From Pseudomonas kilonensis (GTDB taxonomy: Bacteria; Pseudomonadota; Gammaproteobacteria; Pseudomonadales; Pseudomonadaceae): a stretch of 64,000 nucleotides of DNA. A model generated the notes under the pieces. That model did no database searches and had not been told where the DNA came from. It saw only the letters and a program-made list of their open reading frames with translations. The stretch spans positions 186,001 through 250,000 of the forward strand of contig NZ_LHVH01000019.1 in the NCBI RefSeq assembly GCF_001269885.1, read 5' to 3'. A program made the position numbers and the translations under genes. Shown one piece after another: positions 7,577-15,743 of the stretch. Within the stretch, counting starts at the first letter, position 1; each line of letters starts with the position of its first letter.

Positions 7577-9047
7577 AATGGAACGCTTCAAGCGCACCCT
7601 GCGTGGTCATGCCGAGCGCAGGGGCCATGCCGTGGCACTGTGGGGCGACGGCTCGCAGCTCGACTACGCGACACTTTATTCCGAAGTGGTGTACCGCCAG
7701 CAACGCCTGCGCGATGAACACATCAGTGTTGTCGCCCTGGCCCTGGACAATGGCATCGAAGCGATGCTCTGGGACCTTGCCGCACTGTTCGAAGGGCTGA
7801 CCTGCGTCTTCCTGCCCGGGTTTTTCAGCCAGGCTCAACGTCGGCACTGCCTGGAACAGAGCCAGGCCGAGCGAGTGATTGCCGAGCCTGCGTTCGAAGC
7901 GGAACTGCAAGCTGCCGGATACCAGCACAGTGGCGAGTTCTGGCGGCGGCACTTCGACGGACCGAGCCGTCTGCCGGCCGGCACCGCCAAGCTGACGTTC
8001 ACCTCCGGTACCACCGGCACGCCCAAAGGTGTCTGCCTGAGCGCCGACAGCCTGTTGCGGGTGGCCCGTGAACTGGAGCAGGCCAGCCAACCGGTCGAGG
8101 CCAGGCATCACCTGGCGTTGCTGCCCCTGGCGATTCTGCTGGAAAACCTTGGCTGCTACGCGGCGTTGTATGCCGGTGCCATGCTGAGCCTGCCCAGCCA
8201 GAAGACCCTCGGCATCCAGGGCGCCAGCGGGGTCGACCCGGTGCGCCTGCTGGGATGCCTGGCGGCGCGTCGGGCGCACAGCCTGATCCTGGTTCCGCAA
8301 CTGCTGTTGATGTTGGTCACGGCCGCCGAACAGAAGCTGTTCAACCCGCACCTCGTGCGATTTGCCGCCGTTGGCGGGGCACGGGTGTCCCACGATTTGT
8401 TGCAGCGAGCCCGGCGGGTTGGCCTGGCGGTGTTTGAAGGCTATGGGCTGTCGGAATGCGCCTCGGTGGTCTGCCTCAATCGGCCACAGACTCATCGTGC
8501 CGGCAGTGTCGGCCAGCCGCTGCCCCATGTGGAGGTGCGCTTGGCCGATGACGGCGAAGTCCTGATCAAGGGCTCGACGCTGCTCGGTTACCTGGGTGAG
8601 CCACCGCACACCAGCGAATGGTGGCCCAGCGGTGACCTGGGTGAGTTCGACGAAGACGGTTTCCTTTACCTGCGCGGGCGCAAGAAGCACCAGTTCGTGA
8701 CCAGTTTCGGTCGCAACGTGAACCCCGAATGGGTTGAAGCCGAACTCACCCAGGGCAGTGACATTGCCCAGGCCTTCGTTTATGGCGAAGCCATGCCGCA
8801 CAACCATGCGCTGCTCTGGCCCGCCCGCGCCAACTGTACCGATCAAGCGCTGGAGTTGGCCGTGGCCAAGGCCAACGACACGCTGCCCGATTACGCACGG
8901 GTCCATCGCTGGACGCGTCTGGACCAACCCTTCAGCGCTGGCAATGGCCTGCTCACCGCCAATGGCCGGCCACGCCGGGAGGCCATCGTCGAGCATTACC
9001 GCGCGCAGCTCACTTCATCTGTCTTGTCCGAGGAATCCCCATCATGA
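7566..9047 (+). CDS. AMP-binding (ANL superfamily) acyl/aryl-acid ligase
   Basis: 493-residue adenylate-forming enzyme. The ATG at 7566 (MSPEMERFKR) is preferred over an earlier in-frame start because it overlaps the upstream stop in the coupled manner of this operon. Core motifs: A3 LTFTSGTTGTPKG (residues 143-155), A5 EGYGLSEC, A7/A8 SGDLGEFDEDG and RGRKKHQFVTSFGRNVNPEWVE. The A10 segment reads LLTANGRPRR, with arginine (R468) where the catalytic adenylation lysine normally lies. The enzyme should activate a carboxylic acid to acyl-AMP, perhaps passing it to CoA or straight to a neighbouring enzyme. No carrier-protein gene lies alongside. Confidence 0.88.
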   Translation: MSPEMERFKRTLRGHAERRGHAVALWGDGSQLDYATLYSEVVYRQQRLRDEHISVVALALDNGIEAMLWDLAALFEGLTCVFLPGFFSQAQRRHCLEQSQAERVIAEPAFEAELQAAGYQHSGEFWRRHFDGPSRLPAGTAKLTFTSGTTGTPKGVCLSADSLLRVARELEQASQPVEARHHLALLPLAILLENLGCYAALYAGAMLSLPSQKTLGIQGASGVDPVRLLGCLAARRAHSLILVPQLLLMLVTAAEQKLFNPHLVRFAAVGGARVSHDLLQRARRVGLAVFEGYGLSECASVVCLNRPQTHRAGSVGQPLPHVEVRLADDGEVLIKGSTLLGYLGEPPHTSEWWPSGDLGEFDEDGFLYLRGRKKHQFVTSFGRNVNPEWVEAELTQGSDIAQAFVYGEAMPHNHALLWPARANCTDQALELAVAKANDTLPDYARVHRWTRLDQPFSAGNGLLTANGRPRREAIVEHYRAQLTSSVLSEESPS

Positions 9048-9718
9048 GTTTTTTTGACACGTTGCAAGAAGCCACCCAGCAAGAACGCCAGACCCTGTTC
9101 AATCTGCCAATCATCCGCGACGCCCTCAACGGCCAGGTCAGCCTGGCCAGTTACCGGGGCTTCCTGATCCAGGCGTATTACCACGTGCGCCATACCGTAC
9201 CGTTGATGATGGCTTGCGGGGCGCGCCTGCCAACGCACCTGGAATGGCTGCGCAAGGCCGTGTGTGAATACATCGACGAAGAGTACGGCCACGAGCAATG
9301 GGTGCTGGATGACATCGCCGTGTGCGGTGGCGATAAGGAGGCGGTGCGCAACGGCCAGCCCTCGTTGCCCATCGAACTGATGGTCAGTTACCTCTATGAC
9401 TTGATCGCCCGAGGCAACCCGGTAGGCCTGTTCGGCATGGTCAATGTGCTGGAGGGCACCAGTATCGCCCTGGCGACCCATGCCGCTGACAGCATCCGTC
9501 AGCGCCTGGAATTGCCGCCCACGGCGTTCAGCTACCTCAGCTCCCATGGATCGCTCGACATCGGGCATATGCAGACCTATCGCGGCCTGATGAACCGGCT
9601 GGACGATCCGGCGGACCAGGCTGCGGTGATCCATGCCTCCAAGGTGGTGTACCGGTTGTACACCGACATGTTCCGCGGCCTGCCGCGCGACGGGGAGCAC
9701 GAACATGCGCCTGTGTGA
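9044..9718 (+). CDS. Haem-oxygenase-like diiron enzyme (HDO/TenA-like, iron-containing redox family)
   Basis: 224-residue all-helical protein. The full six-ligand set of haem-oxygenase-like diiron oxidases can be placed: E80-x2-H83 in EEYGHEQW, E137 in VLEGTS, and H168-x3-D172-x2-H175 in SSHGSLDIGHM. This is the pattern of UndA-type fatty-acid decarboxylases and related N-oxygenases, and not the cysteine-based site of TenA thiaminase. An O2-dependent oxidation of a product made by the neighbouring ligase or acyltransferase is the natural inference. The start overlaps the upstream stop (ATGA). Substrate unknown. Confidence 0.85.
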   Translation: MSFFDTLQEATQQERQTLFNLPIIRDALNGQVSLASYRGFLIQAYYHVRHTVPLMMACGARLPTHLEWLRKAVCEYIDEEYGHEQWVLDDIAVCGGDKEAVRNGQPSLPIELMVSYLYDLIARGNPVGLFGMVNVLEGTSIALATHAADSIRQRLELPPTAFSYLSSHGSLDIGHMQTYRGLMNRLDDPADQAAVIHASKVVYRLYTDMFRGLPRDGEHEHAPV

Positions 9719-10514
9719 TGCGCGTGTCGTGCTGACCGGCGCCAGCGGCGGAATCGGCCAGGCCATCGCCGCCGCCCTGTGCGCCAGTGGCGCGCGGGTA
9801 CTGGCCGTGGCCAGGCGTCGCGAAGCCTTGCAGCCGTTGCTGGAGCGTTATCCGCAGCACTTGAGCTGGGTCGAAGCCGACCTGACCTTCCTCGCCGACC
9901 GGCGCAAAGTGCTGGTCGCCGCCGAGGCCCAGGGCGGCATCAACCTGCTGATCAATGCCGCCGGCGTGAACCACTTCGCCATGCTCGAACAGCTCGACGA
10001 CAGCGAGATCAACGCCATGCTGGCGCTGAACATCAGCGCGCCGATCTGCCTGACCAAACTGCTCTTGCCACTGCTCAAGCAGGCTGACAGCGCGATGGTG
10101 GTCAACGTCGGCTCGACCTATGGATCAATCGGTTACCCGGGCTATGCCAGCTACTGCGCCAGCAAGTTTGCCTTGCGCGGTTTTTCCGAAGCCTTGCGCC
10201 GGGAGTTGGCCGATACCCGTGTCGGGGTGCTCTACGTAGCGCCCCGGGCCACCCGTACCTCGATGAACAGCCCGGCGGCCGATGCGCTCAACCAGGCTCT
10301 CAAGGCCAACGTCGACGACCCGAAAACCGTGGCGGCGGCGGTGATCCACGCGATTATCGGCGACCGTCGCGAGCTGTATCTGGGTTGGCCCGAACGCTTT
10401 TTCGTCGGCCTCAACAGCCTGCTGCCCAACCTGGTGGACCGTGGCCTGCGCAAGCAATTGCCGCTGGTGCGCCGCCTCAGTCACAAACCTGAAAACGAGC
10501 ACCTCAAGCCATGA
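9705..10514 (+). CDS. Short-chain dehydrogenase/reductase (SDR)
   Basis: 269-residue classical SDR from the ATG at 9705, which overlaps the previous gene by 14 bp. It has the cofactor-binding TGASGGIGQA (11-20), the structural NAAG (84-87), and the catalytic S137 and Y150-x3-K154 (YCASK). A long C-terminal extension (RFFVGLNSLLPNLVDRGLRKQLP) contains a hydrophobic helix, as in membrane-associated lipid-type SDRs. It should oxidise or reduce an alcohol/ketone using NAD(P)(H). Its place in the operon suggests it works on the same small molecule as the ligase and diiron enzyme. Confidence 0.9.
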   Translation: MRLCDARVVLTGASGGIGQAIAAALCASGARVLAVARRREALQPLLERYPQHLSWVEADLTFLADRRKVLVAAEAQGGINLLINAAGVNHFAMLEQLDDSEINAMLALNISAPICLTKLLLPLLKQADSAMVVNVGSTYGSIGYPGYASYCASKFALRGFSEALRRELADTRVGVLYVAPRATRTSMNSPAADALNQALKANVDDPKTVAAAVIHAIIGDRRELYLGWPERFFVGLNSLLPNLVDRGLRKQLPLVRRLSHKPENEHLKP

Positions 10515-11155
10515 AAAAAGTCCTCGCTTACCTATTGATCGGCACACTGAGCCAAAGCGTCTGGGCCTTGGAAGCGGCCGACCAGCAACGTCTCAGCGAC
10601 ATCCAGCAGAGCTGGGCCCACATTCAATATGAAGTGCCCGAAAGCCAACGCGCCGATGCGTTCGAAAAACTCGCCGTCCAGGCATCGGCGTTCAAGCAGG
10701 AGCGCCAATCGGTGGCTGAAGCGTGGATCTGGTCTGGCATCGTCAACAGCAGTTGGGCCGGTGCCAAGGGTGGGATCGGTGCGTTGGGCAAGGTCAAGGA
10801 TGCCAAGGGTGACCTGGAAAAAGCCCTGACCCTGGACCCCAAGGCCCTGCAAGGCTCGGCCTACACCAGCCTCGGCGCACTCTACGACCGGGTGCCGGGC
10901 TGGCCCCTGGGTTTTGGCGACTCGGACAAGGCCGAGCAATTGCTCCAGCAGGCTTTGCAACTCAACCCGAACGGCATTGACAGCCTGTACTTTTGGGGCG
11001 ATCACCTCTACCGTCAGAAGCGCTACAGCGAAGCCAAGGCAGCGCTGCAAAAAGCCTTGCAGGCAGCGCCGCGGCCGGGTCGGGAAACGGCCGATGCCGG
11101 ACGCCGCAAGGAGATCGACGCGTTACTGGTGGATGTGAACAAGCAACTCAACTGA
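10511..11155 (+). CDS. Exported TPR-like protein
   Basis: 214-residue protein with a cleavable signal peptide (MKKVLAYLLIGTLSQSVWA, cut after ALA-like SVWA). The mature part carries TPR-type helical repeats: AKGDLEKALTLDPKA, KAEQLLQQALQLNPNG and EAKAALQKALQAAP each show the typical alanine/leucine spacing and terminal proline. It should act in the periplasm as a binding or scaffold protein. It overlaps the SDR gene by ATGA and is followed after 11 bp by the response regulator gene, linking the enzyme part of the operon to the signalling part. Confidence 0.8.
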   Translation: MKKVLAYLLIGTLSQSVWALEAADQQRLSDIQQSWAHIQYEVPESQRADAFEKLAVQASAFKQERQSVAEAWIWSGIVNSSWAGAKGGIGALGKVKDAKGDLEKALTLDPKALQGSAYTSLGALYDRVPGWPLGFGDSDKAEQLLQQALQLNPNGIDSLYFWGDHLYRQKRYSEAKAALQKALQAAPRPGRETADAGRRKEIDALLVDVNKQLN

Positions 11156-11166
11156 CAGGAGCGCAT

Positions 11167-11829
11167 GTGCGTTTATTACTGATCGAGGACGACGTGGCCT
11201 TGGGCGAGGGCATCCATCAGGCCTTGAGTCGCGAAGGCTATACCGTCGACTGGGTACAGGACGGCAGCAGCGCCTTGCATTCGCTGCTCAGTGAAACTTT
11301 CGACCTGGCGGTGCTTGACCTTGGCTTGCCACGCATGGACGGCCTGCAAGTGTTGCGGCGCTTGCGTGACAGTGGCTCCAACCTGCCGGTGCTGATCCTC
11401 ACCGCCCGCGATGCCACCGAGGATCGCATCGCCGGGTTGGACGCCGGGGCCGATGATTATCTGGTCAAGCCCTTCGACCTGGCGGAGCTCAAGGCCCGGC
11501 TGCGGGCCTTGTTGCGCCGCAGCGCCGGCCGCGCCCAGGCGTTGATCGAACATGCCGGCATCAGCCTGAACCCCGTTACCCAGCAAGTCAGTTACCAGGG
11601 CAAGCCGGTGGCCCTGACCCCCAAGGAATATCAACTGCTCCATGAACTGCTCTCGCCGCCGGGCCGCGTCATGACTCGCGATCATCTGATGCAGTTGCTC
11701 TACGGCTGGAGCGAGGAAGCCGAGAGCAACACGCTGGAAGTGCACATCCATCACCTGCGCAAGAAATTCTCCACCGACCTGATCCGCACCATTCGTGGTG
11801 TCGGTTACCTGGTGGAGGAGCGTCGATGA
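11167..11829 (+). CDS. OmpR/PhoB-family response regulator
   Basis: 220 residues from a GTG start at 11167, chosen because AGGAG lies seven bases upstream and the REC domain (V)RLLLIEDDVALG begins there; upstream ATGs in frame lie inside the TPR gene. Phospho-acceptor D51 (LAVLDLGLPRMDG), conserved K in DDYLVKPFDLAE, and a C-terminal winged helix (LTPKEYQLLHEL, SNTLEVHIHHLRKKF, IRTIRGVGYLVEE). It resembles the QseB/PmrA/ColR group. It pairs with the kinase that overlaps its stop and presumably controls this operon, although no operator was identified. Confidence 0.95.
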   Translation: MRLLLIEDDVALGEGIHQALSREGYTVDWVQDGSSALHSLLSETFDLAVLDLGLPRMDGLQVLRRLRDSGSNLPVLILTARDATEDRIAGLDAGADDYLVKPFDLAELKARLRALLRRSAGRAQALIEHAGISLNPVTQQVSYQGKPVALTPKEYQLLHELLSPPGRVMTRDHLMQLLYGWSEEAESNTLEVHIHHLRKKFSTDLIRTIRGVGYLVEERR

Positions 11830-13193
11830 GTTCGATCCGGCGGCGTACGCTCACGTTGATCCTCGGCCTGCTGTTTCTTGGCCTGTTGATCATCACCGTA
11901 TTCAACCTGCATGACAGCAACCACGAAATCGCCGAGGTCTACGATGCCCAGTTGGCGCAGAATGCCCGGCTGTTGCAGGGCGTGATGCGCATGCCGATGG
12001 CGAGCAAGGAGCACGCCGAACTGTATCAGGCGTTCAATTCGGCGTTGGGGCAGGCAGTGCCCAAAGTCGACGGTCATCCCTATGAAAGCAAGATCGCTTT
12101 CCAGGTCTGGAACTCACAAGGTTCGGTGTTGGTGCATACGTCCAGCGCACCGTCGTTCACCTCACCGCCGAGCGCGCCTGGCTTCAGTGAGGTTGTGGAC
12201 CAGAAAAACCGTAAGTGGCGGGCGTTCGTCCTGGACGACGCGCAATATGGCTTGAAGATCTGGGTGGGCGAGCGTGATGACGTGCGTGCCGACCTGGTCG
12301 ATCGCATTGTTCGTCACACCGTCATCCCCAATCTGATTGGCAGCGTGGTGCTTGCCGCAGTGATCTGGCTGGCCATCGGCTGGGGCCTCAAACCCCTGGT
12401 CGATATGGCGGCGAAGTTGCGCGCCAGGCATCCCGGCTCGCTGGAACCCCTGCAAATGATGCCGCTCCCTACGGAGCTTGAGCCCATGCAGGCGGCCCTC
12501 AACCGTGTATTGGCGCAGATCCAGGAGGTGATGGGCCGTGAGCGGCGTTTCATTGCCGACGCCGCCCATGAAATGCGTACGCCCTTGGCCGTGTTGCGGG
12601 TGCATGCACAGAACCTGATGGAGGCGGGGAGCGAGCAAAGCCGTCGCGAGTCCCTGGAACACCTGCTCGCTGGCGTCGATCGCACCACGCGTTTGGTCAA
12701 TCAACTGCTCACCATGGCGCGGCTCGAACCGCAGGCAGGTGTTCCGACGCCTGCGCTCATCGACCTGCCCGCCACGGTGCGTGCGAGCCTGGTTCAACTG
12801 ACGCCCTGGTTGTTGAGCAAGGGACTCGAGCCGGTGCTGGATGTCAGCGATGACATCGGCCCGGTTCGAATCGACCCGGTGGCCATCGATATCGCCTTGA
12901 ACAACCTGGTGACCAACGCGGCCAATTTTTCGCCGGCCAAGGGCACGATCACCGTACGCCTGGCGAGGAAGGGGGATCACTACGAGCTGTCCGTCGAAGA
13001 CCAGGGGCCGGGTATCGACGAGGCCGAGCGTGAGCGGCTATTCGAACGGTTCTACAGCCGCGGCAATGACCAAGGGGCGGGGTTGGGGCTGACGATTGTA
13101 CGCACCATCGCCGAACGCCTGGGAGGCCAGGTCCGGCTGGAAAATCGAGTCGAAGGTGGGTTGTGCGCGACCTTGGAAATAGGGCGCTTTTGA
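11826..13193 (+). CDS. Sensor histidine kinase
   Basis: 455 residues, start overlapping the regulator stop (ATGA). TM1 about 11-28, a periplasmic sensor of about 130 residues, and TM2 about 166-187. HisKA with H248 in FIADAAHEMRTPL; then the ATPase domain: N box NNLVTNAANFSP, G1 VEDQGPGIDEAERERLFERFY, G2 GAGLGLTIV. The periplasmic domain resembles those of QseC/TctE-type kinases, but its ligand is not evident. As last gene of the run it probably senses a product or condition related to the upstream enzymes (inference). Confidence 0.95.
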   Translation: MSSIRRRTLTLILGLLFLGLLIITVFNLHDSNHEIAEVYDAQLAQNARLLQGVMRMPMASKEHAELYQAFNSALGQAVPKVDGHPYESKIAFQVWNSQGSVLVHTSSAPSFTSPPSAPGFSEVVDQKNRKWRAFVLDDAQYGLKIWVGERDDVRADLVDRIVRHTVIPNLIGSVVLAAVIWLAIGWGLKPLVDMAAKLRARHPGSLEPLQMMPLPTELEPMQAALNRVLAQIQEVMGRERRFIADAAHEMRTPLAVLRVHAQNLMEAGSEQSRRESLEHLLAGVDRTTRLVNQLLTMARLEPQAGVPTPALIDLPATVRASLVQLTPWLLSKGLEPVLDVSDDIGPVRIDPVAIDIALNNLVTNAANFSPAKGTITVRLARKGDHYELSVEDQGPGIDEAERERLFERFYSRGNDQGAGLGLTIVRTIAERLGGQVRLENRVEGGLCATLEIGRF

Positions 13194-14012
13194 ATGACGT
13201 TCCCGGCGCCATGACTTTTTTTCGGGGCCAGAATCGGTGCCCCTGAATTATCACCACCAGTAATGCTGTTCACTCAAGGCTGTTGTTGGCACGGCATGCT
13301 GTGACCACGTATAGGAGAGTGAACCCTTTCGCCACTGTGTAGCCTGCGCCTTGGAATCTATTTAGAAGATCAGATACCTGAGTTTTTGGGTAGGAGCTTG
13401 CTCGCGAAGTCAGTCTGACAGCTGGCCAGGATTATGGCCGAGTACATATCCATCGCTGCGGTAACGGCCACTTAGGGTTCCGCCCTGACGGCGGCTCACT
13501 TTTGAGAAGCGCAAAAGTAAGCAAAACGCTTTTGCCCCACCACTCGGCACCTCGCCTAGGCTCGGTGTGCCCTCACTCCGGCATTGCTCCGTGGGCCGCC
13601 GCGAAGGGCCATCCATGGCCCAGCGCGGCTAACCCGGCATCCATGCCGGGATGCCCACTGCGCAATGCCTGCGTTCGGCCATCGTGGTTAACGGGGCGCC
13701 CGAGATCAACGTCCACGCCGAGGCGGCCTAGTAGCCGACCTGGCTCGTCCGGTCGTACTCCGGTCCAATTGTGGGAGCGAGCTTGCTCGCGAAGGCGGTC
13801 TGATAGTTGGCCATAGATTCTGGGCAATCACATTTCCGTGGAAATTGAACCTTTTCGCTACCGTGCAGCCTTGTGAGCGCTTCGCACTCAAGCGGGAGCA
13901 AGCTCCCTCGCCACGGATTCTCCACTTTCTTAAATGAACAACATTGCGCCCACCGATGATGACAACGTCAAATGCGCCGGGTTGTGAGCGGGGCATGACG
14001 GTGAATTCCCGA
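13194..14012. other. 819-bp gene-free region between convergent units
   Basis: Besides the repeat at 13388-13798 it holds a REP arm of the GCGGGAGCAAGCTCCCTCGCC subtype at 13890-13915 and a modest GGGGC...GCCCC inverted repeat at 13224-13243, just past the kinase stop, which lacks a T-tract. No protein gene or RNA gene can be supported. Confidence 0.6.
13388..13798. repeat. Long intergenic repeat copy C, flanked by REP half-elements
   Basis: 13444-13760 matches copy A in order (CGCTGCGGTAACGGCC, CCGCCCTGACGGCGG, AAAGTAAGCAAAACG, CCCCACCACTCGGC, CCTCGCCTAGGCTCGG, GATCAACGTCCACGCCG, GAGGCGGCC), with an extra ~120-bp segment at 13571-13690 that copy A lacks. A short REP arm (AGGAGCTTGCTCGCGAAG) lies at 13392-13409 and a full arm at 13769-13795. 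Each is followed by a similar CAGTCTGACAGCTGGCC / CGGTCTGATAGTTGGCC tail, so the unit may be bounded by direct REP copies. Confidence 0.8.
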
Positions 14013-14432
14013 TCAGCTGTTGCGCCGGTTTTCCAGAGCGGTGAACAACAACATGCCCGCCAACATGGCCAGCATGAACACAAAGGCTTGCCAGTGTCCG
14101 GTCAGCAGGATGGCCACGGCAGGGCCAGGGCAGATGCCGGCGATGCCCCAGCCGATACCAAACACCAGGCTGCCGCCAATCAGGCGTGGGTCCAGTTCTC
14201 GCTTGACCGGCAACTGCATGGGGCTGCCCAGCAACGACTGAGTCTGTTGGCGCGCCCAGGCCAGGGGGACGATGGCGGTGCCAATCGCCCCGATCATCAC
14301 CAGCGCCAGGGACGGATCCCAAGTGCCGGCCAGGTCCAGGAAGCCCAACACTTTTTTCGGGTTGGCCATGCCTGCCAGGAGCAGCCCGAGGCCAAAGAGC
14401 AGGCCGGCGATGAATGCCGTCAGTTTGCGCAT
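14013..14432 (-). CDS. YeeE/YedE-type (DUF6691) half-size sulfur transport membrane protein
   Basis: 139 residues from the ATG at 14430-14432 (MRKLTAFIAGLLFGLGL). Four transmembrane segments are visible; the conserved cysteine-containing turn is GIAGICPGPAVA. This is the second half-protein of a two-gene YeeE/YedE pair (PmpB-like), which together form a thiosulfate/reduced-sulfur channel. It follows its partner by two bases and ends the sulfur operon that begins at 18337. No strong terminator was seen after it. Confidence 0.88.
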   Translation of the reverse strand: MRKLTAFIAGLLFGLGLLLAGMANPKKVLGFLDLAGTWDPSLALVMIGAIGTAIVPLAWARQQTQSLLGSPMQLPVKRELDPRLIGGSLVFGIGWGIAGICPGPAVAILLTGHWQAFVFMLAMLAGMLLFTALENRRNS

Positions 14433-14434
14433 GT

Positions 14435-14869
14435 TCAAACCCCCATCACGTGACGCAGGACAAATACCGTGGCGAAACCGCTGAGCATGAAACACGCCGT
14501 GGCGACCATCGAGCGGGGTGAAAGGCGCGATAGGCCACACACGCCATGGCCACTGGTGCAGCCCGAACCGTAACGAGTGCCGACCCCCACCAACAGGCCG
14601 GCGACAGCGAGGCCGAACCAGCCGTTCTGGAACTCGATCGACGGCAAGGTGGCAAACACGCCCCATAACAGCGGCGCGACGAGCAGGCCCAGGAGAAACA
14701 GGACCTTCTCGCCCAGGCCTTCGCTGCCACGCTGCAGTAGGCTGCCGATCAGCCCACTGATGCCGGCGATCCGGCCGTTGGCAACCACGAACAGGCTGGC
14801 CGCCAAGCCGATCAACATGCCGCCGGCCAGGGATGACCACGGCGTAAAGTTGAGCCAATCAATGTTCAT
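14435..14869 (-). CDS. YeeE/YedE family sulfur transport membrane protein
   Basis: 144 residues with four to five transmembrane helices. It carries the hallmark [17 protein letters not shown] motif with the two conserved cysteines, thought to relay sulfur in YeeE-type transporters. It is the N-terminal half-size partner (PmpA-like) of the next gene. In this operon it probably moves reduced sulfur (thiosulfate or sulfane sulfur) across the inner membrane to or from the persulfide-oxidising enzymes; direction is inferred. Confidence 0.9.
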   Translation of the reverse strand: MNIDWLNFTPWSSLAGGMLIGLAASLFVVANGRIAGISGLIGSLLQRGSEGLGEKVLFLLGLLVAPLLWGVFATLPSIEFQNGWFGLAVAGLLVGVGTRYGSGCTSGHGVCGLSRLSPRSMVATACFMLSGFATVFVLRHVMGV

Positions 14870-14911
14870 CAGCGTTCTCCGCTACACATCGTTGATATTC
14901 CACTACGTGAT

Positions 14912-15715
14912 TCAACCCAGGACCTTTACCAGCAGGGCGACCGCTACCAGCGTGGACACAAGGGCGAAGCCTCTTTGCAGATAGGGTTCCGGTAACCTGG
15001 CAGCGACCAGGCGCCCGCCGAGCATGCCGACGATGGCCCCCATGGAAAAGGGTAGCGCTATTGGCCATTGCAGGTGGCCCGTCGCCGAACTCGCCAGCAC
15101 CCCTGACATGGAAACCAAAGCGATGACGGTCAGCGACGTGGCGAGCACCGACTGGGTGGTCAAATTGGTGTACCGCTGGAGCGCCGGAACCATGACGAAA
15201 CCACCGCCGACGCCGAGCAAACCGGATAGAACCCCGGCGACCGTGCCCGAAGCCGTGAGCGCCCACGCACAAGGGCCGGTCCAGTTCAGCTTGCCGCGAT
15301 TTTCGTCCAGGACACAGGGCGGTGGTTTACGCGCGGCGGATGCCTTTGTCTCGACACGAGTGGGCAGTGATTTTTGAAAGGCCCGGAACGCCACGTACAT
15401 GAGCAACAAGGCAAACAGGATCGTCAGCGGGCGGTTGGGCGTGCGCTGCGCCAACCAAAGGCCCAATGGCGAGCAGATGACCCCCGCACTGGCCGTCAGC
15501 AGTGCGGCCTTGTAGCGCACGATGCCATTGCGCAGGCCCATTACGGCGCCCAGGGTGGCGGCCAGGCCCACCGCCAGCAAACCAATGGGCCCGGCTTCGG
15601 CCATGCCCATGCCCACGCCAAAAACCAGGAACGGGACGGCGAGTATGCCGCCGCCAGCACCGGTCAGCGCCAGGATCACGCCCACCGAAAAGCCCAGTAC
15701 CAGGACGGTAATCAT
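14912..15715 (-). CDS. TauE/SafE-family sulfite exporter-like permease
   Basis: 267 residues from the ATG at 15713-15715, which has AGGAGAC upstream. The frame opens 22 codons earlier without a ribosome site. Two homologous halves are visible, each with a glycine-rich turn: LTGAGGGILAVPFLV near residue 17 and LSGLLGVGGGFVMVPAL near residue 167, as in TauE/SafE permeases. It probably exports sulfite or a related anion produced when persulfide is oxidised by the neighbouring dioxygenase. Located 28 bp downstream of the SQR fusion gene. Confidence 0.9.
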   Translation of the reverse strand: MITVLVLGFSVGVILALTGAGGGILAVPFLVFGVGMGMAEAGPIGLLAVGLAATLGAVMGLRNGIVRYKAALLTASAGVICSPLGLWLAQRTPNRPLTILFALLLMYVAFRAFQKSLPTRVETKASAARKPPPCVLDENRGKLNWTGPCAWALTASGTVAGVLSGLLGVGGGFVMVPALQRYTNLTTQSVLATSLTVIALVSMSGVLASSATGHLQWPIALPFSMGAIVGMLGGRLVAARLPEPYLQRGFALVSTLVAVALLVKVLG

Positions 15716-15743
15716 CTCGGTCTCCTGGAGCAGAGGTTTGATT

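Noticed and set aside
13224..13243. GGGGC...GCCCC inverted repeat after the sensor kinase as an intrinsic terminator
   Set aside because: The stem is only five base pairs and no T-tract follows; support is too weak to list it as a terminator.
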